Positions 8,546 through 19,848 of a stretch of 64,000 bases of DNA are shown here, piece by piece. The notes beneath the pieces were generated by a model that was given only the letters and a program-made list of their open reading frames with translations, had not been told where the DNA came from and searched no databases. Position numbers and translations under genes: made by a program. This DNA comes from Vibrio casei (GTDB taxonomy: Bacteria > Pseudomonadota > Gammaproteobacteria > Enterobacterales > Vibrionaceae), in contig NZ_AP018681.1 in assembly GCF_002218025.2 (NCBI RefSeq), forward strand, positions 868,001 to 932,000, given 5' to 3'. Position 1 is the first letter of the stretch. Each line of letters opens with the position of its first letter.

Positions 8546-9544
8546 ATGGCCACCATTAAAGATGTCGCAAAAGAAGCCAATGTCTCCATTGCAACCGTAT
8601 CTCGAGTTATTAATAAGTCACCGAAAGCAAGCAAGGCTTCTATTGAATCGGTCACGGTTGCAATGAAAAAACTCGGCTATCGCCCCAACGCCGCCGCACG
8701 TGCTTTAGTGAGCCAATCAACTCAAACAATAGGAGTACTGGTGGGTGATGTTTCTGATCCTTTTTTTGGTTCTATGGTAAAAGCCATCGATACCGTCGCC
8801 AGTCAACAAGGTAAGCACTTACTGATAGGCAATGGTTATCACTCTGCAAAGAAAGAACGAGAAGCAATAGAGTTATTAATCAATCATCGGTGCGAGGCCT
8901 TAGTCATTCACAGTAAAAGCCTCACGAGCGAAGAACTCATTAGCTTTGCAGAAGAAGTCCCCGGGCTTGTGCTAATCAACCGTTTCATACCAGACATTGC
9001 CGAACGCTGTATCGCACTAGATAACCACAAAGGCTCTTATCTCGCGACCGAGTACTTGATCAAACATGGACATCAGCATATTGGTTATATTTGCTCAAAC
9101 CACGACATTGAAGATACCCATCAACGTAAAGCGGGTTACTTACAAGCCTTAAAAGATAATGGATTATCTCATTCAGAAAATTATATTGAATATGGATCAC
9201 CCGATGAGGAAGGTGGTGAGCATGCCATGACGAATCTACTGGCTAAAGGGTTGCCCTTAACCGCCATTGCAACTTATAACGATTACATGGCAGCAGGAAC
9301 GCTTTCAGTATTAGAAGAAAATGGCATAGAAGCACCAAAAGACATGTCGATCATTGGGTTCGATAACGGGCTTATTGCGAAATATCTGCACCCTAAATTA
9401 ACCACAGTCCGTTACCCAATTCAGATGATGGCAGAAAAAGCCGCAGATTTAGCATTAAGACTCGCCAACAAAGAAGAAGCTAAGGCAGACACGACTATGT
9501 TTGTGCCAACCTTGGTCAAGCGCGTGTCAGTAGAACAAGCTTAA
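8546..9544 (+). CDS. galR: LacI-family repressor, GalR/GalS-like
   Basis: A 332-residue transcription factor. The N-terminal LacI helix-turn-helix reads TIKDVAKEANVSIATVSRV, followed by the hinge (RPNAAARALVSQ) and a periplasmic-binding-protein-like effector domain with DVSDPFFG, ALVIHSK and TAIATYNDYMAAG. The effector domain closely follows the E. coli GalR/GalS pattern (IGNGYH, KERxAIE, LTTVRYPI), so a galactose-type inducer is likely. No gal genes are in the window, so targets lie elsewhere or the inducer differs. It stands alone and is convergent with the DUF805 gene. Confidence 0.75.
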   Translation: MATIKDVAKEANVSIATVSRVINKSPKASKASIESVTVAMKKLGYRPNAAARALVSQSTQTIGVLVGDVSDPFFGSMVKAIDTVASQQGKHLLIGNGYHSAKKEREAIELLINHRCEALVIHSKSLTSEELISFAEEVPGLVLINRFIPDIAERCIALDNHKGSYLATEYLIKHGHQHIGYICSNHDIEDTHQRKAGYLQALKDNGLSHSENYIEYGSPDEEGGEHAMTNLLAKGLPLTAIATYNDYMAAGTLSVLEENGIEAPKDMSIIGFDNGLIAKYLHPKLTTVRYPIQMMAEKAADLALRLANKEEAKADTTMFVPTLVKRVSVEQA

Positions 9545-9572
9545 TTTTCTATTCTACTTGGTTGTCCAACAA

Positions 9573-9616
9573 TTGGGGGTCACTTTAGTCATTAAGGGTA
9601 TATATCCTTCCCCCAA
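9573..9616. terminator. Nested inverted repeat between convergent genes
   Basis: TTGGGGG at 9573-9579 pairs with CCCCCAA at 9610-9616, and inside it AAGG (9594-9597) pairs with CCTT (9606-9609). It fills the short gap between galR and the DUF805 gene. No long T-run follows on either strand, so it is only a possible bidirectional terminator. Confidence 0.4.
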
Positions 9617-9620
9617 ACAC

Positions 9621-9995
9621 TTACACATTAAATCCCATTTTAGGGCTAGCACCAAAACGATTGTTGATTCTAGGACCATCGCAGACAAAGAAATACAGCA
9701 ACACAAACACACCAACAAAGGGAACAAAACCGATAAGGAGCCACCAACCGCTACGGTTAGTATCATGTAAGCGCCTAACCGCGACGGCAATACTCGGAAT
9801 CAAAATGGCTAAAGCGTAAATACTTTGGAACACCCCTGTATCATATTTATCGCTGTGCAGTCCTAGCATCACATCAACAAAGCTAAGAATGAACGTAATA
9901 ACAAGGCTCACTAAAATAAAATACCAATACTCTTTACGGCGTGCACGTCCACTGAACGTTGCATACTTTCGCAGAACTTCTAAATACCAACTCAT
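9621..9995 (-). CDS. DUF805 family inner-membrane protein
   Basis: Small membrane protein of about 124 residues with four hydrophobic segments. Family marks are YATFSGRARRKEYW at the N-terminus, VRRLHDTNRSGWW in the middle and the C-terminal FVCDGPRINNRFG. These match DUF805 (YhaH/YhaI-like proteins), whose function is unknown. I choose ATG 9995, with AAGGA 6 nt upstream, over the GTG at 9998. It is monocistronic. Confidence 0.85.
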   Translation of the reverse strand: MSWYLEVLRKYATFSGRARRKEYWYFILVSLVITFILSFVDVMLGLHSDKYDTGVFQSIYALAILIPSIAVAVRRLHDTNRSGWWLLIGFVPFVGVFVLLYFFVCDGPRINNRFGASPKMGFNV

Positions 9996-10155
9996 CACTC
10001 ATCCTTACCGATATTGTCTAAAAATAATTAAACGACTCTTGTATTAAAATAGCATCTTATCATTAATATTTTTTGTATTTTCCAGGCTAAATATCGATCG
10101 CCCCCCAAATAATTGAGGTTACCGTAAGTCAACAACTTGATGAAATACATAAAAA

Positions 10156-11556
10156 TTAGGCATCGTCGGTTTCTATTTTAGGCGCAACATCATTTCCACC
10201 TAACGATTGATATAAAGCGACTTGTGCCATGAATTGATTATAGCGATTTTCCAATAATGAAGCTTCAGCATCTCGTGTATTTTCTTGAGCATCTAAATAT
10301 TCCATGATGGTAGTTGATCCATATTGATAACGTGCGGCATAAATCGCTTCAGCTTGCTCGGAGGCTTCATATTGCTCTTGCAAACGAGCACGTTGATACA
10401 AGAGCTGATCACGAGCCGACAGCGCGTTTTCAACATCTTGAAAGGCACTGTAAAGAACTTGTCGGTAACTCACGATGGATGATTGGTAATCGACATCGGC
10501 AATCGCTTTGTTATTTTGCATGTCACTCCACTCCAAAAATGGCAGGGTTAAATCGGCCCCTAAACTGCCAATAGGATTGGATAATAAGTCCTTTAACGCT
10601 TGCGATGAACCGCCTAAAGCACCGGTTAACGTTAACGTTGGTAAATATTCCAAGTCAGCGGAATCTTTACTGGCAAGCGCAGACTTTACATTGTAAATCG
10701 CCGCTTTAACGTCTGGCCTGCGGATCAGTAAGTCGGCAGGTACACCCGATGTAATCTCTGGCATATTGATGTCAGGTAACGACTTTACGATAGCCGTCAT
10801 GTCCAAAGGTGGCTGATTAAACAAGATAGCAAAGGCATTATTGGCCTCCACCAGCTGTTGTTGATATTGGCTTTGTTGCGCTTGTATACTGGCTAAAGAA
10901 CGTTGCGCTTCTAAAACATCCAACTGATCAACCGCGCCAAGCGTATATTGCTTTTGGATTAACTCCAACGTGGTTTTGGCATCCTCTATATTTCGCTCAC
11001 CTAAAGTAATGCGTTGCTTTAAATAGCCAATCTGCCAATACAATGATGCGGTCGTTGCCACCAAACTTTGAGCGGTCGACTCTCTGTCTTCAAGGCTGGC
11101 CATCGCCGCCCATTTAACTTGATCCACATCCGCTGAGATTTTACCCCATAAATCCAATTGATAGCTGACAGACAAATCCGTTCGGTAACTCTCTGTTGAA
11201 TCACCACCATCTAACCGCTTACTTACACCTGCCGAAGTACTTGAACTCAATTGAGGATACAAATCATCATTGGTTAATCCTATTTGCAAACGTGCTTTTT
11301 TAAGAGTGAAGGTCGCTACTGCAAGGTCATTATTGGTTTGCAGAGCCTGAGCAATAAATTGATTTAGCTGGCTATCATTAAAGGCATACCACCAAGGATC
11401 AAGGTTCACATTTCCAGATAAATGCGTTTGCTGCCAATTTTGAGGTACTTGAACAGGCGGCGCTTCATAATCAGTTCGAGTGAGGGAACCACAACCCGAC
11501 ACTATCACAGTGCTTATTATCAGTGCCAAGGTTTTCATCGTGGTTATATTATTCAT
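10156..11556 (-). CDS. TolC-like outer-membrane efflux lipoprotein (NodT type)
   Basis: Outer-membrane channel for the adjacent MacAB-like pump. The 466 residues start with a lipoprotein signal ending in VSGC, so the mature Cys is about residue 22. Two outer membrane efflux protein repeats follow, with typical NodT stretches NLDPWWYAFNDSQLN, ISADVDQVKWAAMAS and LIRRPDVKAAIYNVK. It begins 2 nt after the macB stop, so it is translated as the last gene of macA-macB-omf. A dedicated channel in the operon contrasts with E. coli MacAB, which uses the separately encoded TolC. Confidence 0.88.
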   Translation of the reverse strand: MNNITTMKTLALIISTVIVSGCGSLTRTDYEAPPVQVPQNWQQTHLSGNVNLDPWWYAFNDSQLNQFIAQALQTNNDLAVATFTLKKARLQIGLTNDDLYPQLSSSTSAGVSKRLDGGDSTESYRTDLSVSYQLDLWGKISADVDQVKWAAMASLEDRESTAQSLVATTASLYWQIGYLKQRITLGERNIEDAKTTLELIQKQYTLGAVDQLDVLEAQRSLASIQAQQSQYQQQLVEANNAFAILFNQPPLDMTAIVKSLPDINMPEITSGVPADLLIRRPDVKAAIYNVKSALASKDSADLEYLPTLTLTGALGGSSQALKDLLSNPIGSLGADLTLPFLEWSDMQNNKAIADVDYQSSIVSYRQVLYSAFQDVENALSARDQLLYQRARLQEQYEASEQAEAIYAARYQYGSTTIMEYLDAQENTRDAEASLLENRYNQFMAQVALYQSLGGNDVAPKIETDDA

Positions 11557-11558
11557 GG

Positions 11559-13526
11559 CTAGTCCCTTGCCAAAGCATCAACAGGATCCAGCTTAGCGGC
11601 ATTACGCGCCGGCAAGAACCCAAAGATGATCCCAATTAAGGTGGAGCAAATAAATGCTGAAACGATGGAAGAAATGGAATATAACATTTGAAAACTCCCC
11701 CCTAAACTACTCATAACAAACCCCAGCCCAAACGCCAAAGCAATGCCAGTAATTCCACCACACAAACACACCAACACAGCTTCAATTAAGAACTGACGTA
11801 ATATATCAAGTTGCCTTGCCCCAACCGCCATACGTACCCCAATTTCTTTGGTTCGCTCTGTAACGGAAACCAACATAATATTCATCACGCCAATTCCACC
11901 AACAATCAATGAAATTACCGCAATAGAAGAAATTAAGAAGGTCATGGTTGCTGTCGTTTTTTCAATATTTTGTTTGATGGTGTCGGTATTAATGGTAAAG
12001 AAATCTTCGGTGCCATGGCGCATTTTCAACAAATTAATAATACCTTGTTCAGCAGCACTGCTTGGGGCATTTTCATCAATACGAACCGTAATGCTGTTCA
12101 AGTGTCGCTGCCCCATCATACGTCCAGACATAGTGGTATAAGGCACCCACACGTTTAAACTATCGTTATTACCAAATGCACTTTCTTTTGGCGCTGTTAC
12201 TCCAACAATACGCACAGGTAACCTGCCAAGAAAAATCACTCTTCCCAACGGATTCGCATTTTTGAATAATGATTGGCGAGTGTTGTCATCAATCACGGCT
12301 TCTTGCGCGAGCCCATCGACACTGTCTTGTTGCCAAAACTGCCCTTGAGCAATCTCATACCCTTTAACTCGGAAATAATCCGAGCCAACACCTTCAACCG
12401 AAGCAGATACCGCCTCATTACCATAACGAATCGTTAAGCTGTTATTTAAAGAAGGGGTCACGCTGTCAACATAAGATAAATGACCAATGGCTTTCGCGTC
12501 TTCTGCCGTTAAGGTTCTTACTCGCCCTGAACGTCTATCACCGAATCCCGTTCCGGGGCGAATATCAATGGTATTGGTACCCATCGATGCAATATTTGCT
12601 AGGATCTGTTTTTGAGTACCGTTCCCCAATGCGACCACAGAGACTACCGAAGCAATACCAATAATAATGCCGAGCATTGTCAGAAATGTTCTCATTCGAT
12701 GGCTCGACATCGCAAGCAATGCCATTTTGAAGGCATCCACAAAACTGTCCCAATGCCACCAATACGCCGCAGAGGTTTTCACGGTGAATGATTCAGGTTT
12801 ATTATTGGCCTGCGCCGCAAAATCTTCTGCCGATTTTGGTTTAGATTGCGTATCAGAAAGGATTTCACCATCTTTAATTTCAATAATGCGATCAGCAAAA
12901 CTGGCCACATCCATATCGTGAGTCACCAGAATAATCGTGTGCCCTTGCTGATGAAGCTCTTTAAGCAGCGCCATCATCTCTTTGCCACTATGGCTATCTA
13001 ACGCACCGGTCGGTTCATCGGCAAGAATGACTTCCCCACCATTCATCAAGGCACGAGCCACACTGACTCGCTGCTGCTGACCACCACTCAACTGATTCGG
13101 CTTATGTGTTAATCGATCGGATAATCCCAAGCGGGTAAGCAATTGGCTAGCTCGTTCTTCTCGTTGAACATGAGGCACACCTGCGTATACCGCTGGTACT
13201 TCTACATTTCCAACCGCTGTTAAATCACTAAGAAGGTGGTATCGCTGAAAAATAAACCCAAAATATTCACGGCGCAGCTCAGCAAGCTGATCAGAATCCA
13301 TACAGGAAGTATCTTGACCATTAATTAAATATCGTCCTTCACTTGGCTGATCCAAACAACCGAGTATATTCATTAATGTCGATTTCCCCGAGCCAGATGC
13401 GCCAACAATGGCCACCATTTCCCCTCGCTGAATCTCGACATTCACATTATTTAATACCGTCAAAGCCTCATCACCAGAATCAAAAGATCGGGACAAATTT
13501 TCCACTTTTAATAAAGCCTGAGTCAT
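11559..13526 (-). CDS. macB: MacB-type ABC exporter (ATPase-permease fusion)
   Basis: Inner-membrane ABC exporter of the MacB type; mechanotransmission drives substrates from the periplasm through the outer-membrane channel. The N-terminal ATPase (1-230) has Walker [13 protein letters not shown], signature [15 protein letters not shown] and Walker [13 protein letters not shown]. One membrane helix follows near 275, then a large periplasmic domain (about 300-520) and three C-terminal helices with [17 protein letters not shown] between them. At 655 residues, it is family length. Known MacB pumps move macrolides, peptides and lipopeptides; the substrate here is unknown. It lies 2 nt from macA and 2 nt from the channel gene. 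Confidence 0.92.
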   Translation of the reverse strand: MTQALLKVENLSRSFDSGDEALTVLNNVNVEIQRGEMVAIVGASGSGKSTLMNILGCLDQPSEGRYLINGQDTSCMDSDQLAELRREYFGFIFQRYHLLSDLTAVGNVEVPAVYAGVPHVQREERASQLLTRLGLSDRLTHKPNQLSGGQQQRVSVARALMNGGEVILADEPTGALDSHSGKEMMALLKELHQQGHTIILVTHDMDVASFADRIIEIKDGEILSDTQSKPKSAEDFAAQANNKPESFTVKTSAAYWWHWDSFVDAFKMALLAMSSHRMRTFLTMLGIIIGIASVVSVVALGNGTQKQILANIASMGTNTIDIRPGTGFGDRRSGRVRTLTAEDAKAIGHLSYVDSVTPSLNNSLTIRYGNEAVSASVEGVGSDYFRVKGYEIAQGQFWQQDSVDGLAQEAVIDDNTRQSLFKNANPLGRVIFLGRLPVRIVGVTAPKESAFGNNDSLNVWVPYTTMSGRMMGQRHLNSITVRIDENAPSSAAEQGIINLLKMRHGTEDFFTINTDTIKQNIEKTTATMTFLISSIAVISLIVGGIGVMNIMLVSVTERTKEIGVRMAVGARQLDILRQFLIEAVLVCLCGGITGIALAFGLGFVMSSLGGSFQMLYSISSIVSAFICSTLIGIIFGFLPARNAAKLDPVDALARD

Positions 13527-13528
13527 GA

Positions 13529-14686
13529 TCAGAACCTCATACGACGGCGATTTGAAAATGAATCATTCGATGGCATCCCAACCACCACTTTATCCCCTTC
13601 ATTTAAGCCCGAGATAATCTCAGCGTCGACTTTATTATTAATGCCTACTTTGACCGATTTATAGACAATTTTTCCAGCTTCCAGTACCGGAACCTCGTAA
13701 GCACCTTGCCCCTTACCTTTTTGCAGTACTTGCGCAGGTACCAATAACGTATTTTGGGATTGCTTAAGCAGAATCGACACTTGCGCCGTCATACCAATAC
13801 GCAACACTCCGTTAGGATTGGGTACATCAAACAAAGCGTTGTAATATATCGCATCACTGTCTGTTACTGCGAGATTGCTATCGTCACCATCCATGATGGT
13901 TGGGCCAGGTTCAATGGCTCTTAATGTCCCTTTGTACTGCTTATTGGGTTGACCGAGAATAGTAAAATAGGCCGATTGACCAGGTTTAATATGGATGACA
14001 TCGGCTTCTGAGATCTGAGCTTTCACCGTCATAGTATCCAATTGAGCTAGCTCAATAATCGTTGGGGTTGTTTGGTTAGCATTCACCGTTTGGCCAGCTT
14101 CAACTGCGGTATAAACCACCGTACCATTGATGGGCGCGCTAATTTTGGTGTAGCCTAAATCCACTTTTGCGCTATCTACGTTAATTTTTGCTTTTTCAAT
14201 TTCCGCTTTTAATTGATCACGTTCAGCCTGATATACCGCTAAAGTAGCTTCAGCATTTTCATAATCTGCCCGCGAACTCGCTTTCGCCGCTAGCATTCCT
14301 TTTTGGCGAGTAAATTCATATTGCCCTTGCTTAATTTGAGCTTGTTTCGCTCGGTATTGCGCATTCAAACTATCGAGTGATGCTTGAGACTCTTTCAATG
14401 TATTTTGCTGAGTTAAGCTATCAATCTGCGCAATCAAATCTCCTTGCTGCACTTCATCACCTAAAGACACCGCTAAATGCTGAATTTGCCCAGAAACCTG
14501 AGCACCAACGTTAACAAGCTTAACCGCTTGCAGCATCCCATTCGCTAAAACAGCATTCTCGATGTCGCCTTTACGAACATTTTCAGTGGCATAAGTCGGA
14601 GCGGGATCCGGTTGGCTATAATAAACAACCCCTCCGCCAATGAGCAGCATCGCAACGAAAAGCATCCATCTTTTTTTTATTTTCAT
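13529..14686 (-). CDS. macA: MacA-type periplasmic adaptor protein
   Basis: Membrane-fusion adaptor linking MacB to the outer-membrane channel. The 385 residues have an N-terminal anchor (about 7-22), a lipoyl domain with [12 protein letters not shown], a long helical hairpin rich in Gln/Ala/Glu (about 95-170), the second lipoyl half with APINGTVVY, then a beta-barrel and membrane-proximal domain ([11 protein letters not shown]). First gene of the operon. The upstream region to 15299 holds its promoter and a degenerate ERIC repeat. Confidence 0.92.
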   Translation of the reverse strand: MKIKKRWMLFVAMLLIGGGVVYYSQPDPAPTYATENVRKGDIENAVLANGMLQAVKLVNVGAQVSGQIQHLAVSLGDEVQQGDLIAQIDSLTQQNTLKESQASLDSLNAQYRAKQAQIKQGQYEFTRQKGMLAAKASSRADYENAEATLAVYQAERDQLKAEIEKAKINVDSAKVDLGYTKISAPINGTVVYTAVEAGQTVNANQTTPTIIELAQLDTMTVKAQISEADVIHIKPGQSAYFTILGQPNKQYKGTLRAIEPGPTIMDGDDSNLAVTDSDAIYYNALFDVPNPNGVLRIGMTAQVSILLKQSQNTLLVPAQVLQKGKGQGAYEVPVLEAGKIVYKSVKVGINNKVDAEIISGLNEGDKVVVGMPSNDSFSNRRRMRF

Positions 14687-14954
14687 GAGTAAACAGCATT
14701 TGAAAGAGTCATAAGCAAGTTATACCTATTCTGAAGGCAAGAGCATAGTGCAAGGCGTGTAAATAAAGGTAAAACACCGTAAATTAGATCTCACTATCAT
14801 GAACCGTACTTTAAAAATCAACACGGCATCATGACTCCAAAAACCGAACAATATAAACGTTTTCAACTTTAACAAAAGGTAGATTAAAAAGATTAAAGCC
14901 TTAGCACCCATTACGGAATATCGAGATCAATCATTATGGCTTGGCTATTACATG

Positions 14955-15084
14955 TTCCAAGCTACAAATAATCTGGCGACAAGTAAATGAACCTCATGGG
15001 CATAGCTAATCTATGACTTTTTATAAAAAAACGGATGGATGAATGCTGTCAACAAACGGCAGCCTCAAGTACGAAGGATATTAT
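14955..15084 (+). repeat. Degenerate ERIC-type intergenic repeat
   Basis: A ~130-bp stretch keeps the order of ERIC landmarks: CTGGCGACAAGTAAATGA, CATAGCTAATCTATGAC, GATGAATGCTGTCAACAAA and CTCAAGTACGAAGGATAT. It is diverged compared with the copies near 28.7 and 43.4 kb, particularly in the centre. It lies in the 613-bp gap 14687-15299 between macA and dctP; otherwise that gap shows no gene. Confidence 0.6.
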
Positions 15085-15284
15085 AGTGAGCAAGATCTCA
15101 ACTTAATCATAAAGCCTCTCTCAACGGTCAATATTAACCAAAGGTCGAATACGTGTTTTTTCTAACTATGGCTAGTCTTTAGTAAATAATATGAATCATT
15201 ATTTAATTAATATCTAAACTCTTAGTCATCTTTTCCATGTCATGAGTAAGAGCCAACCAAACCGTATTACACCACTACCACTAA

Positions 15285-16307
<1,023 letters not shown>

Positions 16308-16313
16308 CGTTTA

Positions 16314-17039
16314 ATGAACAAACCAATGACAACAGCTTATCATCTTTGCTCAAAATTGGAGGAAGGGTTAATCGCCTTCCTCCTTGGCTCGATGACGCTT
16401 GTCACCTTTGTTTATGTGGTGATCAATAACCTCTACACTCCTTTTTATGATCTTTCAGATTGGTGTTACGACAATAATTGGTCTGCCAGTAGTAATGCTT
16501 TTCTTGCCATCGCGGATTTCTTTATTGGCATCGCTCAGGAAATGACATGGAGTACCGCCTTAACCAAAGCACTCTTTGGCTGGCTGATTTTTATTGGCAT
16601 GTCATATGGCGTCAGAATTGGTGGCCATATTGGTGTTGATGTCATTGTTAAATTCTTATCCACTCCAAAGCAGAAAGTATTAGGTATCATCGCTTGTGTC
16701 GCATGTTTAAGTTACGCAAGCTTAATGACCTATGCCAGCTATGATTGGGTAAGCACCTTATTCAATGCCAATATTTATGCTGAAGACTTGGAAAAAATTG
16801 GTATTAAACTTTGGTATATCGGAGCCATTGTTCCTATTGGTTTTAGCTTATTATGGTTGCGTTTCTTTGAGATTTTAGTGCGAATATTACGTGGTTTACA
16901 GGTTGGATTAGGTATTGCCGATGAAGCAAAAGCGGCGATGAAACACGCCGTTCAAATGATGGAAGAAGAAGACTCTAATTTATCCAAAAAACAAGCTTCT
17001 CTAACCTCAAAAATAAATGAGAAAGGAAAACAAAAATGA
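16314..17039 (+). CDS. dctQ: TRAP transporter small permease DctQ
   Basis: Small membrane subunit (DctQ type) of 241 residues with four main hydrophobic segments. The conserved GVRIGGHIGVDVIV region lies near residue 105. It starts 6 nt after dctP and its stop overlaps the dctM start by 4 nt (ATGA), which signals translational coupling. The last ~40 residues are a charged cytoplasmic tail rich in Glu and Lys. Confidence 0.9.
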   Translation: MNKPMTTAYHLCSKLEEGLIAFLLGSMTLVTFVYVVINNLYTPFYDLSDWCYDNNWSASSNAFLAIADFFIGIAQEMTWSTALTKALFGWLIFIGMSYGVRIGGHIGVDVIVKFLSTPKQKVLGIIACVACLSYASLMTYASYDWVSTLFNANIYAEDLEKIGIKLWYIGAIVPIGFSLLWLRFFEILVRILRGLQVGLGIADEAKAAMKHAVQMMEEEDSNLSKKQASLTSKINEKGKQK

Positions 17040-18319
17040 CCATTTTATTTCTGTTTTTCACTTTATTTTTATTAATGTTCATTGGTGTACCCATTGCCAT
17101 TTCCTTGGGGCTATCAGGCACACTCAGTATCTTATTCTTTAGCCAAGATTCTATTCGATCTTTAGTGGTTAAGCTATTTGAAACCTCTGAACACTACACG
17201 TTACTTGCCATCCCTTTCTTTTTACTTTCTGGTGCATTCATGACCAGCGGTGGCGTTGCCAAGCGTTTGATCGACTTTGCCAATTCCAGTGTTGGGCACA
17301 TCCGTGGCGGGCTTGCGATTGCCGCCGTCATGGCCTGTATGTTATTTGCTGCACTATCAGGTTCGTCACCAGCAACCGTTGCCGCCGTTGGGTCAATTGC
17401 AATTGCAGGTATGGTACGCTCAGGCTACCCAAAAGAGTTTGGCGCAGGCATCGTGTGTAATGCTGGCACGCTGGGCATTTTAATTCCCCCTTCCATCGTT
17501 ATGGTGGTGTATGCCGCCGCCACTGAAAGCTCAGTCGGTAAACTATTCATGGCTGGCGTGATTCCCGGCACGTTATTAGGGCTGAGTTTAATGATCGCCA
17601 TCTATATCATTGCTCGCAAAAAGAACCTGCCCGCCATGCCAAGAGCCACTTTAAAAGAATGGTTATCAAGTGGTCGTAAAGCTGCATGGGGCTTATTATT
17701 GATGGTCATCATTTTAGGTGGCATCTACAGTGGCATGTTCACTCCCACAGAAGCGGCTGCGGTTGCTGCCGTTTATGCTGGATTTATTGCCCTCTTTGTT
17801 TACAAAGATATTTCCTTCAAAGAATGCCCAAGTGTATTGTTAGAAGCCGCTAAACTAACGGTGATGCTGATGTTTATCATTGCCAATGCCATGCTGTTTG
17901 CTTTTGTGTTAACCACTGAACAAATTCCACAAGACATCGCCGCTTGGATCATCACTTTAGGTCTATCACCTTGGATGTTTTTACTATTGGTCAATATTAT
18001 TTTGCTGTTAGCGGGTAATTTTATGGAGCCTTCTGCCATTATTTTGATCTTAGCGCCAATCTTATTCCCTATTGCTATTGAGCTAGGTATTGACCCCATT
18101 CATTTCGGCATCATCATGGTGGTGAATATGGAGATCGGATTAATTACACCTCCGGTTGGGTTAAACTTATTTGTGACCTCAGCGGTAACAGGCATGCCAC
18201 TCAACGAAACCATTAAAGCTGCCCTACCTTGGTTGATGATACTACTCGCTTTCTTAATGGTGATTACCTATATTCCTGCGGTTTCATTGTGGTTACCTAA
18301 TGCATTGGGAATGCCTTAA
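17036..18319 (+). CDS. dctM: TRAP transporter large permease DctM
   Basis: The sodium-dependent transport subunit, 427 residues with about 12 membrane segments. Family stretches are FIGVPIAISLGLSG, ALSGSSPATVAAVGSIA, LGILIPPSIVMVVYA and the C-terminal GLITPPVGLNLFV. A decayed copy of the same gene family lies at 53375-53733. The ribosome site AAAGGA overlaps the end of dctQ. Confidence 0.92.
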   Translation: MTILFLFFTLFLLMFIGVPIAISLGLSGTLSILFFSQDSIRSLVVKLFETSEHYTLLAIPFFLLSGAFMTSGGVAKRLIDFANSSVGHIRGGLAIAAVMACMLFAALSGSSPATVAAVGSIAIAGMVRSGYPKEFGAGIVCNAGTLGILIPPSIVMVVYAAATESSVGKLFMAGVIPGTLLGLSLMIAIYIIARKKNLPAMPRATLKEWLSSGRKAAWGLLLMVIILGGIYSGMFTPTEAAAVAAVYAGFIALFVYKDISFKECPSVLLEAAKLTVMLMFIIANAMLFAFVLTTEQIPQDIAAWIITLGLSPWMFLLLVNIILLLAGNFMEPSAIILILAPILFPIAIELGIDPIHFGIIMVVNMEIGLITPPVGLNLFVTSAVTGMPLNETIKAALPWLMILLAFLMVITYIPAVSLWLPNALGMP

Positions 18320-18335
18320 TCATTATCCCCATCAT

Positions 18336-18375
18336 ATAGCCTTGTCTGAAATAGGAGCAACAGGGCTATTTATAA
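18336..18375 (+). terminator. Probable terminator after dctPQM
   Basis: ATAGCCTTGT (18336-18345) pairs over 10 bp, with one G-U pair, with ACAGGGCTAT (18360-18369). Only a short AT-rich tail follows, so it is moderate as a terminator. Confidence 0.45.
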
Positions 18376-18479
18376 AATAGCCTAACAATTAACTAATACA
18401 AAGGATTAAAAGAAACATTCACCTTTCTTAGTTATTGTTTTACGACATGATTCCTACTCGATAAAATAGCCACAATCAT

Positions 18480-19676
18480 TCACGAAATACATTCCATACG
18501 GTACTCTTTCGGAGTTTGATTGAAATTCTTTTTAAACACTGAATACATATATTGCAGTGAAGGGTAACCACATAATTCCGCAATTTCTGATATAGGTAAT
18601 TCTGTCGACTGGAGTAAACTTCCAGCACGGTTTAATTTAGAATTATGTATCTCTTGATGAAGTGAGTGGCCACGCTCTTCTTTGAAGCGAGTTTCTAAAT
18701 TAGAGCGTGAGATCCCCACATAATTAAGGACTTGATCAACTTTAATGCCTTTACAAGCATGCTGACGAATAAAATGCATCGCTTGGATAACAAACGGATC
18801 TTTCAAGGCTTGGTAGTCGGTACTTTGTCTTTGGTAAACCTTAGTTGGTGGCACCAGCACTCTAGCATGCTTAATCACATGGCTTTTCGATGGGTCACTT
18901 TCTGCCTCATGCTTTTCTAATAGCCTGTGCAGTATTCTTGCCGCTTTGTGCCCCATGGATTTACAACCCTGCCCTACCGAACTTAACGATACGCGAGTTA
19001 AATAGCGCGCCAGTTCTTCATTGTCGATGCCAATAATCGAAATTCTATCCGGTACCATAATATTTAAATGGTCACAGGCTTGAAGTAGGTGCCTGGCTCT
19101 AGCATCGGTTACCGCAATAATTCCCGTGCCAGCAGGCAACATTTGCAACCAATCAGATAGGCGGTTCATATCGTATTGCCAGGTTTTCGGTGACGTTTCA
19201 TTGCCTAAATAAATCGAAGATGGATAGCCCTCTTTGGCAATGATGTGGCTAAACGCTTTACGTCGTTCATGCGCCCATCCATGTGGAGACGTATTGGGTA
19301 AACCATAAAAAGCAAAACTTTCAATTCCTTTGCTTTTTAAATGCTGGAAAGCCATATCGACAATGGCATGATTATCGGTGGCCACATAAGGCACGACAGG
19401 ATAATCGTCATCTGATTGATACGATCCCCCAACTCCGACAACTGGAATATTAATATTCGATAATTGTGAAATAACCTCTACATTGTCAAAATCGGCAATC
19501 AATCCATCCCCTTGCCAATTGTGAAAATTATTCATATTGGTAGTGAAATCTTCCTCAAGAAAAACATCCCAATCACATTGGCTTGCTTGAATATATTCAC
19601 CAATACCTTCAATAACCTGCCTGTCGTACACCTTGTTAGCATTGAACAAAAGTGCAATTCGATACTTCTTATCCAT
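18480..19676 (-). CDS. xylR: Xylose operon activator XylR
   Basis: A 398-residue activator with a LacI-like ligand-binding domain (about 1-280; IALLFNANKVYDRQVIEGIGEYI at the start) and a C-terminal AraC-type double helix-turn-helix (about 290-395; ending FKKNFNQTPKEYRM). This arrangement is the hallmark of XylR, which binds D-xylose and activates the xyl genes. It is divergent from xylB across 172 bp. Probable targets are xylB, xylA and the xylE-GH3 unit. Confidence 0.93.
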   Translation of the reverse strand: MDKKYRIALLFNANKVYDRQVIEGIGEYIQASQCDWDVFLEEDFTTNMNNFHNWQGDGLIADFDNVEVISQLSNINIPVVGVGGSYQSDDDYPVVPYVATDNHAIVDMAFQHLKSKGIESFAFYGLPNTSPHGWAHERRKAFSHIIAKEGYPSSIYLGNETSPKTWQYDMNRLSDWLQMLPAGTGIIAVTDARARHLLQACDHLNIMVPDRISIIGIDNEELARYLTRVSLSSVGQGCKSMGHKAARILHRLLEKHEAESDPSKSHVIKHARVLVPPTKVYQRQSTDYQALKDPFVIQAMHFIRQHACKGIKVDQVLNYVGISRSNLETRFKEERGHSLHQEIHNSKLNRAGSLLQSTELPISEIAELCGYPSLQYMYSVFKKNFNQTPKEYRMECIS

Positions 19677-19733
19677 AAGACTCTTTCTTGATTGCTCAGT
19701 GCTCTGAATTATAAATACTTAAAGGGCAGGTTC

Positions 19734-19749
19734 TGTGATTTAGCTTACG
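19734..19749. promoter_or_regulatory. Candidate CRP site between xylR and xylB
   Basis: TGTGA, six bases, TTACG fits the left half of the CRP consensus fully and the right half (TCACA) partly. It is about 115 nt upstream of xylB. This is plausible for catabolite control but weak. Confidence 0.3.
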
Positions 19750-19848
19750 TTCGTGAAATCTATAAAAGAAAGAACCAAAAAACATAATTGTACAAATTTA
19801 CATAACCGTTAATGATAAAAATATACGTAACCACCAAAGGATAGAATT

